12,601 nt of DNA from an uncultured Clostridia bacterium (lineage in GTDB: Bacteria; Bacillota; Clostridia; Christensenellales; UBA1242): assembly GCA_934746185.1 (NCBI GenBank), contig CAKVEY010000032.1:1-12601 (forward strand), written 5' to 3'. The translations under genes were made by a program, and so were the position numbers. Positions 5,755 through 12,601 of the stretch are shown here, piece by piece. The notes below the pieces were generated by a model. It was not told where the DNA came from and did not search any database. It saw nothing but the letters and a program-made list of their open reading frames with translations. Every line of letters begins with the position of its first letter. The first letter of the stretch is position 1.

Positions 5755-7260
5755 ATGACAAAAATAGCCTTATTAATATTAGATGGTTTTGGATTAAGAA
5801 AAAGTAACGATTACAATGCAGTCAATAATGCAAATATGCCTTATTTTAAGTCGTTAATGAAAACTTATTCTCATACAAAACTTAAAACTAAGGGTAATTT
5901 TGTAGGATTAACAAAAGGTCAGTTTGGTAATAGCGAAGTTGGACATTTGAATTTAGGTTCGGGCAGAGTTGTTAAACAAGATAGTATGAAAATTGCTGAA
6001 AGTATAGATAGTGGCGATTTTTATAAAAATAAAATGCTAACAAATTTAATAACACAACTTAAAAAAAATAATTCTTATTTACATTTAATGGGTCTATGTT
6101 CTAGTGGTGGCGTTCATAGCAATATCAAACATTTGTACGCGATACTTACTCTTTGCAAAAAATTAGATTTTTATAACGTGTTAATTCATTTTATAAGTGA
6201 TGGAAGAGATACAAATGTAGAAAGTGGACTTGGATTTTATAGAGAATTAGAAAGACAAATAAAAAAAATAGGCGTAGGTAAAATAGTATCAATTTCTGGT
6301 AGATTTTATGCTATGGATAGAGAAAAAAATTATGACCGAACAAGAGAATATTTTAATGTTTTAAATAATTATGAAGCAGAAAATAAATTCGATAATTTAA
6401 AAGATGCGTTTAACTATTTTTATAGTCAAAATATAACCGATGAATATTTAAAACCTAGCATATTAAAAAATGGAAATTATAAAGTAAACAAACAAGATGC
6501 AATTTTGTGCTTTAATTTTAGAAGTGATAGAGCAAGACAAATATTTGAAGTTTTAATAGAAAACAAGTTTAAAAATTTATATTCTTTTATAGAATATGAT
6601 AAAAAATTTGAAAAGTTCGTTAATGTTGTTTTTAAAGAAGAAAGCAATAAAAACTGTTTAGGCGAAGTTTTAAGTAATAACAATAAAACTCAATTAAGAA
6701 TAAGCGAAACAACAAAATATGCTCACGTAACTTACTTTTTTAACTTATTAATAGAACAACCTTTTAAAAATGAAAAACGAATAATTATTGATAGTGATGT
6801 TGTTGATAATTTTGCAAAAAAACCTAAAATGAAAGCAAAAGAAATAACTGATACAGTAATTAGTGAAACTGATAAAACTTTATACGATTTTATTTTGGTT
6901 AATTTTCCAAATGCAGATATGGTGGGTCATACAGGAAATTATGAAGCAACTATTAAAAGTTTAGAATTTTTAGACAAATGTTTAAATAAAATTGTTGAAA
7001 ATTTAAAACAAAAAGGTTATATAGTTTTAATAACGGCAGACCACGGCAACGCTGACATTATGAGAAATAAAGATGGTTCACCTTGCACAACTCATACAAC
7101 AAGTGATGCACCATTTATAATTGTTGATAATAAAAAATATAAATTGAATAATGGTGGAAAACTTGCTAATGTTAGTCCAACAATATTAGACCTATTTAAA
7201 ATAAAGTGTCCAAAGGAATTTACTGAAAAAAGTTTAATAAATGATATTGACAAATTATAG
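5755..7260 (+). CDS. gpmI: 2,3-bisphosphoglycerate-independent phosphoglycerate mutase
   Basis: Converts 3-phosphoglycerate to 2-phosphoglycerate using two manganese ions and a phosphoserine intermediate; in spore formers this Mn- and pH-sensitive enzyme also controls the 3-phosphoglycerate store of the spore. It has 501 residues (the family is about 510). The alkaline-phosphatase-like domain shows D10 in ILDGFG, the catalytic S60 in GNSEVGHLNLGSGR, D388 and H392 in NADMVGHTG, D429 and H430 in TADHGNAD, and H447 in TTHTTSDAPF. The inserted transferase domain has H121 in GGVHS, SDGRDT and GRFYAMDREKNYDR. The start follows the tpiA stop by 1 nt with a weak GGTAGG site. Its last codons contain TTGACA, the -35 box of an internal promoter for the genes downstream. 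Enolase, often next, is missing. Confidence 0.98.
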   Translation: MTKIALLILDGFGLRKSNDYNAVNNANMPYFKSLMKTYSHTKLKTKGNFVGLTKGQFGNSEVGHLNLGSGRVVKQDSMKIAESIDSGDFYKNKMLTNLITQLKKNNSYLHLMGLCSSGGVHSNIKHLYAILTLCKKLDFYNVLIHFISDGRDTNVESGLGFYRELERQIKKIGVGKIVSISGRFYAMDREKNYDRTREYFNVLNNYEAENKFDNLKDAFNYFYSQNITDEYLKPSILKNGNYKVNKQDAILCFNFRSDRARQIFEVLIENKFKNLYSFIEYDKKFEKFVNVVFKEESNKNCLGEVLSNNNKTQLRISETTKYAHVTYFFNLLIEQPFKNEKRIIIDSDVVDNFAKKPKMKAKEITDTVISETDKTLYDFILVNFPNADMVGHTGNYEATIKSLEFLDKCLNKIVENLKQKGYIVLITADHGNADIMRNKDGSPCTTHTTSDAPFIIVDNKKYKLNNGGKLANVSPTILDLFKIKCPKEFTEKSLINDIDKL

Positions 7261-7275
7261 CAATTTAGTTAAAAT
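7247..7275 (+). promoter_or_regulatory. Internal sigma-A promoter at the end of gpmI
   Basis: TTGACA (7247-7252), a 17-nt spacer, then TAAAAT (7270-7275): six of six and five of six consensus bases at ideal spacing. The -35 box lies in the last codons of gpmI (Ile-Asp-Lys). The predicted start of transcription is about 7282, the first base of the AGGAGG ribosome site, so the leader would be only some 10 nt. It could let the small membrane protein, secG, rnr and smpB be expressed independently of the glycolytic genes. Confidence 0.65.
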
Positions 7276-7291
7276 AAAACTAGGAGGAAAT

Positions 7292-7528
7292 ATGCTTTAC
7301 CTTGGAACTTTTTTTAACAATGTAGTTAATCAATTAATTAGAAATCTTGATATGAATGTTAGAATTATTATCTCAATAGTATTCATTTGTTTAGCAACTT
7401 ATTGTATTTACAAATTAATCAAAAGTATCAATAAAGATTTAGATTTAAAAAAATCAAAAATGAAATATGGTTGGTTAGTGCTTGCGTTAATCTTTGCAAC
7501 CCTATCAATTCTATATATAATATTATAA
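7292..7528 (+). CDS. Small two-helix membrane protein, unknown function
   Basis: I do not recognise this 78-residue protein. The start is set by a perfect AGGAGG (7282-7287) 4 nt before ATG 7292; the longer reading from 7241 would run through the end of gpmI and has no ribosome site. Two hydrophobic segments are visible, about residues 22-42 and 58-78, separated by a lysine-rich loop (KSINKDLDLKKSKMKYG). By the positive-inside rule the loop should be cytoplasmic and both ends outside, the same topology as SecG encoded just downstream. It lies 31 nt after gpmI and 26 nt before secG, in the slot where Firmicutes often have eno. Function could relate to the translocon or the membrane, but that is only suggested by position. 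Confidence 0.75.
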   Translation: MLYLGTFFNNVVNQLIRNLDMNVRIIISIVFICLATYCIYKLIKSINKDLDLKKSKMKYGWLVLALIFATLSILYIIL

Positions 7529-7554
7529 TTAAAAATTAAAGGAGAAAAATTAAA

Positions 7555-7866
7555 ATGATGAATTTATTATTAGACGGAACTTATGCAAAATGGATTACAA
7601 CTTCAATGCCAATTTTAAGAAGCATTTTTGTAATTTTAATGCTATTATGTTGCATAACAGTTACTATTATTTGTTTAGTAACAGATAGCGACCCAGAAAA
7701 TGGAACTAATGTTATAACCGGAAATAGTTATGAAAGTTTCTATTCACAAAATAAATCTTCAACAAAAGAAGGCAGATTAAAAAGACTTTTAATCATTGCT
7801 TCTATTATTGCTGGTGTAAGTGCTATTTTGTATTTTGTAACTTTATTAATTTATCCAGTTATCTAA
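7555..7866 (+). CDS. secG: Preprotein translocase subunit SecG
   Basis: The small accessory subunit of the SecYEG channel, which assists SecA-driven protein export. It has 103 residues with two predicted membrane helices (about 18-41 and 78-100) and a cytoplasmic loop between. The loop carries the family pattern of a Gly/Ser stretch followed by F-x-x-x-N-K and a charged run: ITGNSYESFYSQNKSSTKEG then RLKR, comparable to the SGGASDSFFGKNKGRTKEG-like region of Clostridia. The usual VVLLQ-G motif at the end of helix 1 is not recognisable (CLVTDSDPENG instead), so it is a divergent member. AAAGGAG (7538-7544) lies 10 nt before the first ATG; a second ATG follows directly. The secG-rnr-smpB order is conserved in Firmicutes and strongly supports the call. 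Confidence 0.85.
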   Translation: MMNLLLDGTYAKWITTSMPILRSIFVILMLLCCITVTIICLVTDSDPENGTNVITGNSYESFYSQNKSSTKEGRLKRLLIIASIIAGVSAILYFVTLLIYPVI

Positions 7867-7884
7867 TACAAAAGGAAATAAAAT

Positions 7885-10032
7885 ATGAACTTATTAAAAC
7901 AAATAGACGACAATAATCTAAATTACTTAAATTATAATGAAGTTGCAAAAGTTTTAGCAAATCTTAATAATGTAAGTGAAGACCAAATAAGAAAAGAATT
8001 AAATAGTTTGTTAAATGATGGACTTTTAATTAACACAAGCAAAAAGAAAATTGCAACAAGTAAAAAAGTTGGAATTATATCTGGTACAATTTCGGTTAGC
8101 AAAAAAGGCTATGGATTTTTAATTCCAGACGACACAACAATTGAAGATATATTTATTCCTGCCGATATGCTTAATGGTGCTATGCACAATGATAAAGTTT
8201 TAGTGCAAAAAAACTATGAAAGTAAAGACGGGAAAAGTGATGGAAAAGTTATTAAAATTGTTTCTCACGGCTTAAATGTTGTTGTAGGTAAAGTTATAGA
8301 TTTAACATCAAACTTTGCGTTAGTTAAACCAGATAACAAACGAGTAAACTCTATTGCTATTAGAAGTACTGAACTTTTAGGTGCTAAAAAAGGCGATAAA
8401 GTTGTAGTTCAAATTACAAAATTTAATTCTAAAATGCCAGAAGGCAAAATAATTGAAGTTTTACTTGCAGATAATCCTATAAATGTTGATGTGTTATCTA
8501 TCGTTAGAGATTTTGAATTATACGAAGAATTTCCTGACTATGTTTTAGTTTCTGCTGATAAAGTTGATAAAGAAATTAAAGAAAGTCAGTTAAAAAATCG
8601 TGTTGATTTAAGAGAATTAAATACATTTACAATAGATGGCGAAGATGCGCGTGATTTTGATGACGCAATTTCTATTGAAGATTGTGAAGACGGCTGTAAA
8701 CTATTAGGCGTTCACATTGCAGACGTTGGAGAATATGTTCCAAAAGATAGCGTTTTAGATAGAGAAGCGTTTAAAAGAGGAACAAGTACTTATTTTCCTA
8801 ATGCAGTTTTTCCTATGCTACCTAAACAATTATCAAATGATATTTGCTCATTAAGAGAAGGCGTAGATAGATTAACACTTAGTTGTTTAATGAAAATTGA
8901 CGAAAACGGAAAAGTTGTTTCGCACAAAATTTGTGAAAGCGTAATTAGAAGTAAAGCACGAATGACATATAATAAAGTTGCTAAAATGTTAGATGGCGAT
9001 GAAGAATTGAATAAACAATATTCATTTTTAGTTGACGATTTAGCAAAAATGAAAAAACTTGCTTTAACACTTGAAAAAGTAAGAGATAATCGTGGAGCGT
9101 TAAACTTTGATATTCCTGAACCTAAAATCATTTTAGATGAAAATTTAGAAATTAAAAAGTTTGAAAAACGCCCTAACACAATGGCAGACCGAATTATTGA
9201 AAGTTTTATGCTTATTGCTAATGAAACTGTCGCAAAAGAATTTGAAAAACGAAAAATTCCTTTCGTATATCGTGTTCACGAAAAACCAGATAGCGAAAAA
9301 TTAGAAAATTTTGCTGATTTTGTTAGTGCTTTTGGATTTCACTTTAATGGTGATTATGAAAATATGCCAGCAAAAAAAATACAAAAATTTTTAAATTCTG
9401 TTCCAGAAGATAAACGAATTGTTATCAATAAAGTTTTACTTCGTAGTATGCAAAAAGCAAAATATAGTGCTGAATGTATGGGACATTATGGCTTAGGTGC
9501 TGAATATTATTGTCATTTTACTTCTCCTATAAGAAGATACCCAGATTTAACAATTCATAGAATTATAAAATCATTTTTAAGAAAAGAACTAAACGAAACT
9601 AAAATTAAAGAATTAAAATCTTTTGTTGTGTTAAGTGCTTCACAATCTTCTCAAAGAGAAAGTATTAGTGATAAAGCTGAAATTCAAGTTGATGAGTATT
9701 TTAAAGCAAGATTTATGCAAAAACAAAAAGGTAAAGTATTTGATGGCATAATTTCAGGCGTTACTGAAAGGGGTGTATTTGTTGAACTTGATAATACTTG
9801 CGAAGGCTTTATAAGTGTTTATAATTTGCCAGATAAATTCTACGACTATAATGAAAATCGTTATACACTAATGGGTTCATCAACTAAATTTACAATCGGT
9901 GATAAATTGAAAATTAAAGTTGGCGATGTTAATTTAGAAGATAGAAAAGTAGATTTTATATTTATAGAAAAGATTTTTGATAAATCAAAAAAAAACGATA
10001 AAGAGAGATTAAATGAAATTAATTCAAAATAA
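7885..10032 (+). CDS. rnr: Ribonuclease R
   Basis: A processive 3'-to-5' exoribonuclease of the RNB family that degrades structured RNA, helps mature or turn over rRNA, and removes non-stop mRNAs with SmpB and tmRNA. It has 715 residues, within the usual Gram-positive range. Order of domains: an N-terminal winged-helix-like part (about 1-60), two cold-shock OB folds (about 65-210, with KKGYGFLIPDD), the RNB catalytic domain (about 235-560), and an S1 RNA-binding domain from about 616 (GKVFDGIISGVTERGVFVEL). The catalytic acids are D251, D257, D259 and D260 in FTIDGEDARDFDDAI; the CHFTSPIRRYPDL motif begins at C543. AAAGGAA lies 7 nt before ATG 7885. It overlaps smpB by 20 nt, so the two are translated together. 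Confidence 0.97.
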   Translation: MNLLKQIDDNNLNYLNYNEVAKVLANLNNVSEDQIRKELNSLLNDGLLINTSKKKIATSKKVGIISGTISVSKKGYGFLIPDDTTIEDIFIPADMLNGAMHNDKVLVQKNYESKDGKSDGKVIKIVSHGLNVVVGKVIDLTSNFALVKPDNKRVNSIAIRSTELLGAKKGDKVVVQITKFNSKMPEGKIIEVLLADNPINVDVLSIVRDFELYEEFPDYVLVSADKVDKEIKESQLKNRVDLRELNTFTIDGEDARDFDDAISIEDCEDGCKLLGVHIADVGEYVPKDSVLDREAFKRGTSTYFPNAVFPMLPKQLSNDICSLREGVDRLTLSCLMKIDENGKVVSHKICESVIRSKARMTYNKVAKMLDGDEELNKQYSFLVDDLAKMKKLALTLEKVRDNRGALNFDIPEPKIILDENLEIKKFEKRPNTMADRIIESFMLIANETVAKEFEKRKIPFVYRVHEKPDSEKLENFADFVSAFGFHFNGDYENMPAKKIQKFLNSVPEDKRIVINKVLLRSMQKAKYSAECMGHYGLGAEYYCHFTSPIRRYPDLTIHRIIKSFLRKELNETKIKELKSFVVLSASQSSQRESISDKAEIQVDEYFKARFMQKQKGKVFDGIISGVTERGVFVELDNTCEGFISVYNLPDKFYDYNENRYTLMGSSTKFTIGDKLKIKVGDVNLEDRKVDFIFIEKIFDKSKKNDKERLNEINSK

Positions 10033-10444
10033 TAAAAAGGCTTATTATGAATATTTTATAGAAGACACTTATCAAGCAGGAATCTGTTTAGTCGGTAGCG
10101 AAGTTAAATCTGTAAAAGATGGACATATTAGCATAACTGATAGTTTTGTTAGTTTAAAAGATGATGAACTATTTTTAAAAAATGCTTATATAAAACCTTA
10201 CGAAAAAGCAAACAATTTTACTGTTAGCGATACAAGAATTAGAAAACTACTTTTAAAAAAAGAAGAAATTCAAAAAATAAAAAAGAAAGTTGAAGTTAAA
10301 GGCTATACAATTATTCCAACAAAAGTTTATTTAAAAGATAATTTAGTTAAATTAGAAATTGGAATAGCAAAAGGTAAAAAACTATACGATAAACGAGAAA
10401 CTATAAAAAAACGAGATATTGAAAGACAATTAAAAACTTATTAA
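10013..10444 (+). CDS. smpB: SsrA-binding protein SmpB
   Basis: Binds tmRNA (SsrA) and carries it to stalled ribosomes for trans-translation. It has 143 residues, slightly short of the usual 150-160. The family marks are present: NKKAYYEYFIEDTYQAGI, GSEVKSVKDGHISITDSF, the KPYEKAN segment, RKLLLKKEEI, and KGYTIIPTKVYLKDN. The tail KGKKLYDKRETIKKRDIERQL is the helix that enters the mRNA channel, with most of the downstream residues of longer members missing. The start overlaps the end of rnr by 20 nt with GAGAG at 10003-10007. It is the last gene of the operon and is followed at once by a terminator; the tmRNA gene, which follows smpB in many Firmicutes, is not here. Confidence 0.97.
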   Translation: MKLIQNNKKAYYEYFIEDTYQAGICLVGSEVKSVKDGHISITDSFVSLKDDELFLKNAYIKPYEKANNFTVSDTRIRKLLLKKEEIQKIKKKVEVKGYTIIPTKVYLKDNLVKLEIGIAKGKKLYDKRETIKKRDIERQLKTY

Positions 10445-10473
10445 GAGAGAAATTTCTCTCTTTTTTATTTTTT
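10443..10473 (+). terminator. Terminator closing the pgk-smpB operon
   Basis: A perfect palindrome from 10443 to 10462 (AAGAGAGAAA and its inverse) can form the stem AAGAGAG/CTCTCTT with an AAATTT loop, followed by a T tract to 10473 broken by one A. It begins inside the smpB stop codon. Confidence 0.9.
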
Positions 10474-10476
10474 GTG

Positions 10477-10505
10477 TTGACAAACATAAAATTGTTTGAT
10501 AATAT
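10477..10505 (+). promoter_or_regulatory. Near-consensus promoter of a leaderless ABC operon
   Basis: TTGACA (10477-10482), a 17-nt spacer ending in the extended TG-n (10497-10499), then TAATAT (10500-10505). The -35 is perfect and the -10 has five of six bases. Seven bases beyond the -10 is 10512, so the transcript should begin at 10511-10513, at or within 2 nt of the ATG at 10513. There is no room for a ribosome site in such an mRNA. It starts 4 nt after the operon terminator. Confidence 0.8.
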
Positions 10506-10512
10506 TTTTTAT

Positions 10513-11499
10513 ATGTCTATTATAAAATTTAATCAAATTTCCAAAGAATTTAAAATTTCTATTCGTGAAAAAGGAGTTTGGGGAGCAATTAAAGGCTTAT
10601 TTAAACGAAAATACAAAATTGTTAATGCTCTTAAAAATGTAAGTTTTGAAGTTAATGAAGGCGACATAGTTGGCTATATTGGCCCTAATGGAGCAGGAAA
10701 ATCTACCACCATAAAAATAATGAGTGGTATTTTAAATCCTACATCTGGTGAGTGTGAAATAGATGGATATATTCCTTGGAAAAATCGTAAAGAATATGTT
10801 AAAAACATAGGCGTTGTTTTTGGTCAGCGTTCGCAACTATGGTGGGACGTTCCTATTATTGAAAGTTTTGAACTACTTAAAGATATTTATAAAATTCCAA
10901 ATGATACATATAAACAAAATTTAGAGTTACTTTGTAAAACTTTAAGTTTAGATGAACTTTTAATGCGTCCACTACGTCAATTAAGTTTAGGTCAAAAAAT
11001 GAAGTGTGAACTAGCAGGTGCACTATTACATAAACCTAAAATTCTGTTTTTAGATGAACCAACAATTGGTTTAGATGCAGTTACTAAACTTGCCGTTAGA
11101 GATTTTATTAAATATATTAATAAAGAATGGGGAACTACTGTTATTTTAACTACTCACGATATGAATGATATTGAAGCACTTACTAATAAAATTATTTTAA
11201 TTGGTCGTGGTGAAATTTTATATAACGGAAGTTTTAACGCAATTAAAGAAAAATATGGTTCAGTTAAAACAATTAAAGTTAAATTTTCAAATGCAATAGA
11301 AAATATTGAATTAGATGGTTATGATGTAATTTCTCACGATAAAAATACTGCTGTTTTAAAAAATAAAGAAGGCACTACATTTCACGCAAAAGATTTTATA
11401 TCTAAATTAAGTGAAAAATACGATGTTGTAGATTTTTCAGTTGAACCTATTAGCGTAGATGAAGTTTTAGCACATCTTTATAAAGATTATAATTTGTAG
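10513..11499 (+). CDS. ABC exporter ATP-binding protein (COG4586 type)
   Basis: The ATPase of an ABC-2 type exporter. From ATG 10513 it has 328 residues. Motifs: Walker A GPNGAGKST (57-65, K63), Q-loop Q105 in VVFGQRSQLWWDVP, signature LSLGQ (157-161), Walker B ILFLDEP (D181, E182), and H-loop H215. The GQRSQLWWD block, the LSLGQKMKCELAGALLHKP signature region and the long N-terminal strand before the Walker box are typical of the COG4586 subgroup, whose members pair with two ABC-2/DUF990 permeases. Some characterised relatives in cyanobacteria export viologens; the substrate here is unknown. A reading from GTG 10474 is rejected because it would run through the promoter. The stop TAG lies in the ribosome site of the next gene. 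Confidence 0.93.
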   Translation: MSIIKFNQISKEFKISIREKGVWGAIKGLFKRKYKIVNALKNVSFEVNEGDIVGYIGPNGAGKSTTIKIMSGILNPTSGECEIDGYIPWKNRKEYVKNIGVVFGQRSQLWWDVPIIESFELLKDIYKIPNDTYKQNLELLCKTLSLDELLMRPLRQLSLGQKMKCELAGALLHKPKILFLDEPTIGLDAVTKLAVRDFIKYINKEWGTTVILTTHDMNDIEALTNKIILIGRGEILYNGSFNAIKEKYGSVKTIKVKFSNAIENIELDGYDVISHDKNTAVLKNKEGTTFHAKDFISKLSEKYDVVDFSVEPISVDEVLAHLYKDYNL

Positions 11500-11506
11500 G
11501 AGTAAA

Positions 11507-12304
11507 ATGAGTTCATATTTTGGTATCTTTAAAATGCAATTCAAAGGTGAATTGCAATATCGAGCAAAGGCACTATCGGGCGTAATAACTCAGTTCTTTT
11601 GGGGACTAATGTATATATGTTTATATACGGCATTTATGAAAAACGGAACAGTGAACGGATTTACATTAGACCAAATGACCACTTATGTATGGCTTGGACA
11701 AGCATTTTTGGCTATACGTTTTGTAGTTATTGGAAAACACGCAACAACTGAAATAACAACAGGTAATGTTTGTTATAAATTTGTTAGACCGATTAATCTT
11801 TACGACCTTTGGTTCGCTGAATTTACTGGCGAAAAACTTGCTTCAACAATTTTAAGATTTGCACCTATTTTGTTAGTTGGATTTATGTTGCCAACAGGCT
11901 TTAAGATGACACTTCCAGTAAGTTTTGTGGCATTCACTCTATTTTTAGTTAGTTTAGTTTTAGGATTATTAATGAGTATTGCGTTATCTATGTTTGCAGT
12001 AGATATAGTATTTAAAACATTATCTGGTAAAGGTGCAGTAAATATTGTAACAACTATTTGTGGACTACTTGGTGGTATGTATGTTCCACTTCCTATGCTT
12101 CCACAATCTTTGCAAAATGTTTTAAATTATTTACCTTTTAGATTTATAAGCGATTTGCCATTTAGAATTTATATAGGCAATGTTGGAACAATAGACGGAC
12201 TAATTTATTGTGGAATTTCACTTGCGTGGCTAATTGTTTTAATACTTTTAGGTAAACTTTTAATTAAAAACTCTTTAAAAAAGACTATTATACAAGGGGG
12301 TTAA
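11507..12304 (+). CDS. ABC-2 family permease (COG4587 type)
   Basis: A membrane subunit of 265 residues for the preceding ATPase. It has about six hydrophobic segments. Family-typical features are an N-terminal FKMQFKGELQYRAKALSG coupling region, the TTYVWLGQAFLAIR segment, EITTGNVCYKFVRPINLY (the conserved G-N-x-x-x-x-x-x-RP motif on the cytoplasmic side) and a late segment VLNYLPFRFISDLPFRIYIG. The ribosome site TAGGAG (11497-11502) contains the stop codon of the ATPase gene and lies 4 nt before the ATG. The downstream permease follows with a 4-nt gap. The substrate cannot be inferred. Confidence 0.9.
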   Translation: MSSYFGIFKMQFKGELQYRAKALSGVITQFFWGLMYICLYTAFMKNGTVNGFTLDQMTTYVWLGQAFLAIRFVVIGKHATTEITTGNVCYKFVRPINLYDLWFAEFTGEKLASTILRFAPILLVGFMLPTGFKMTLPVSFVAFTLFLVSLVLGLLMSIALSMFAVDIVFKTLSGKGAVNIVTTICGLLGGMYVPLPMLPQSLQNVLNYLPFRFISDLPFRIYIGNVGTIDGLIYCGISLAWLIVLILLGKLLIKNSLKKTIIQGG

Positions 12305-12308
12305 AATT

Positions 12309-12601
12309 TTGTATAAAAAATTTTTAGGAATGCACTTAAAATCTTCTTTTGAATATAGATTCAATATGCTGATGGTTGCTATATCGCAAATTATAATTTC
12401 TATTGGCGAATTATTTTCTGTATATCTTTTATTTAAACAGTTTAATTCTGTTGGTAACTGGGGATTTTACGAAGCAGCATTAATGTTTGGAATAATTACA
12501 ACCATTTTCTCATTTGCTGAATGTTTTGCTCGTGGTTATGATGAATTTCCTAAACTTATAAAAAACGGAGATTTAGACAGAATGTTGGTTAGACCTATAA
12601 A
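12309..12601 (+). CDS. Second ABC-2 permease (COG3694 type), cut by window end
   Basis: An open frame without stops from TTG 12309 to the window edge, 97 codons. AAGGGGG (12294-12300) stands 8 nt before the TTG; the next ATG at 12330 would drop residues that fit the family's start and has a poorer site. The translation opens with YKKFLGMHLKSSFEYRFNML, the same charged-helix-then-membrane pattern as its neighbour, and reaches KNGDLDRMLVRPI, matching the conserved GDLDRxLxRP motif of DUF990-type permeases. With the ATPase and first permease it completes a standard ATPase-permease-permease set. The C-terminal part lies outside the window. Confidence 0.85.
   Translation, partial: MYKKFLGMHLKSSFEYRFNMLMVAISQIIISIGELFSVYLLFKQFNSVGNWGFYEAALMFGIITTIFSFAECFARGYDEFPKLIKNGDLDRMLVRPI

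Noticed and set aside
7241..7291. Longer start for the small membrane protein within gpmI
   Set aside because: No ribosome site; a perfect AGGAGG precedes the ATG at 7292.
8790..9179. Reverse-strand open frame of 129 codons inside rnr, and similar shorter ones in the flippase, pgk and gpmI genes
   Set aside because: They mirror strongly conserved genes on the + strand and have no ribosome sites or recognisable motifs.
10474..10512. GTG start giving the ABC ATPase 13 more residues
   Set aside because: The extension overlaps a near-consensus promoter, has no ribosome site and is not part of the family.
367..12304. Possible reassigned TGA, because no gene here ends in TGA
   Set aside because: The complete genes end in TAA or TAG and use TGG for tryptophan, with no in-frame TGA at conserved tryptophans; avoidance of TGA is expected in AT-rich genomes.

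Overview
The window is an AT-rich, single-orientation stretch (every convincing gene is on the + strand) from a low-GC Gram-positive bacterium of the Clostridia/Bacilli kind. The grounds are a SpoVT sporulation regulator next to a SpoVB/YabM-type flippase (the same gene order as B. subtilis spoVT-yabM), a forespore-type (sigma-G-like) promoter in front of spoVT, a pgk-tpiA-gpmI glycolytic cluster running into secG-rnr-smpB, and strong AGGAGG-type ribosome binding sites. The organism is probably an endospore former or descends from one; the species cannot be told from this window.

Layout. 1-354: no gene; an intrinsic terminator, an AT palindrome and a sigma-G-like promoter. 367-912: spoVT, closed by a terminator whose 16-nt hairpin is the exact reverse complement of the upstream one. 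969-2558: SpoVB/YabM-family membrane protein. 2598-3518: dusB, apparently with a promoter ending right at its ATG (leaderless candidate), then an A/U-rich terminator hairpin. 3519-3841: a 323-nt non-coding gap holding a perfect TATAAT and a strongly self-complementary block (three-way-junction fold plus competing pairings), the best candidate here for an undescribed structured RNA or leader. 3842-10444: a tight operon pgk-tpiA-gpmI-(small two-TM protein)-secG-rnr-smpB, with a good internal promoter at the end of gpmI, closed by a palindromic terminator. 10477-12601: a near-consensus sigma-A promoter whose start point falls on or just before the ATG, driving an ABC exporter of the COG4586/COG4587/COG3694 type (ATPase, permease, second permease cut by the window edge).

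How the genes work together. Three consecutive enzymes of lower glycolysis (phosphoglycerate kinase, triosephosphate isomerase, cofactor-independent phosphoglycerate mutase) share a transcript with a translocon subunit (SecG) and the RNase R/SmpB pair used in trans-translation and RNA quality control. gapA and eno, often in the same cluster in Firmicutes, are absent; an unrecognised 78-residue two-helix membrane protein sits where eno is often found. SpoVT and the flippase belong to sporulation and envelope biology. The terminal ABC genes form a separate transcription unit of unknown substrate. No CRISPR array, tRNA, rRNA, transposase or phage gene was seen.
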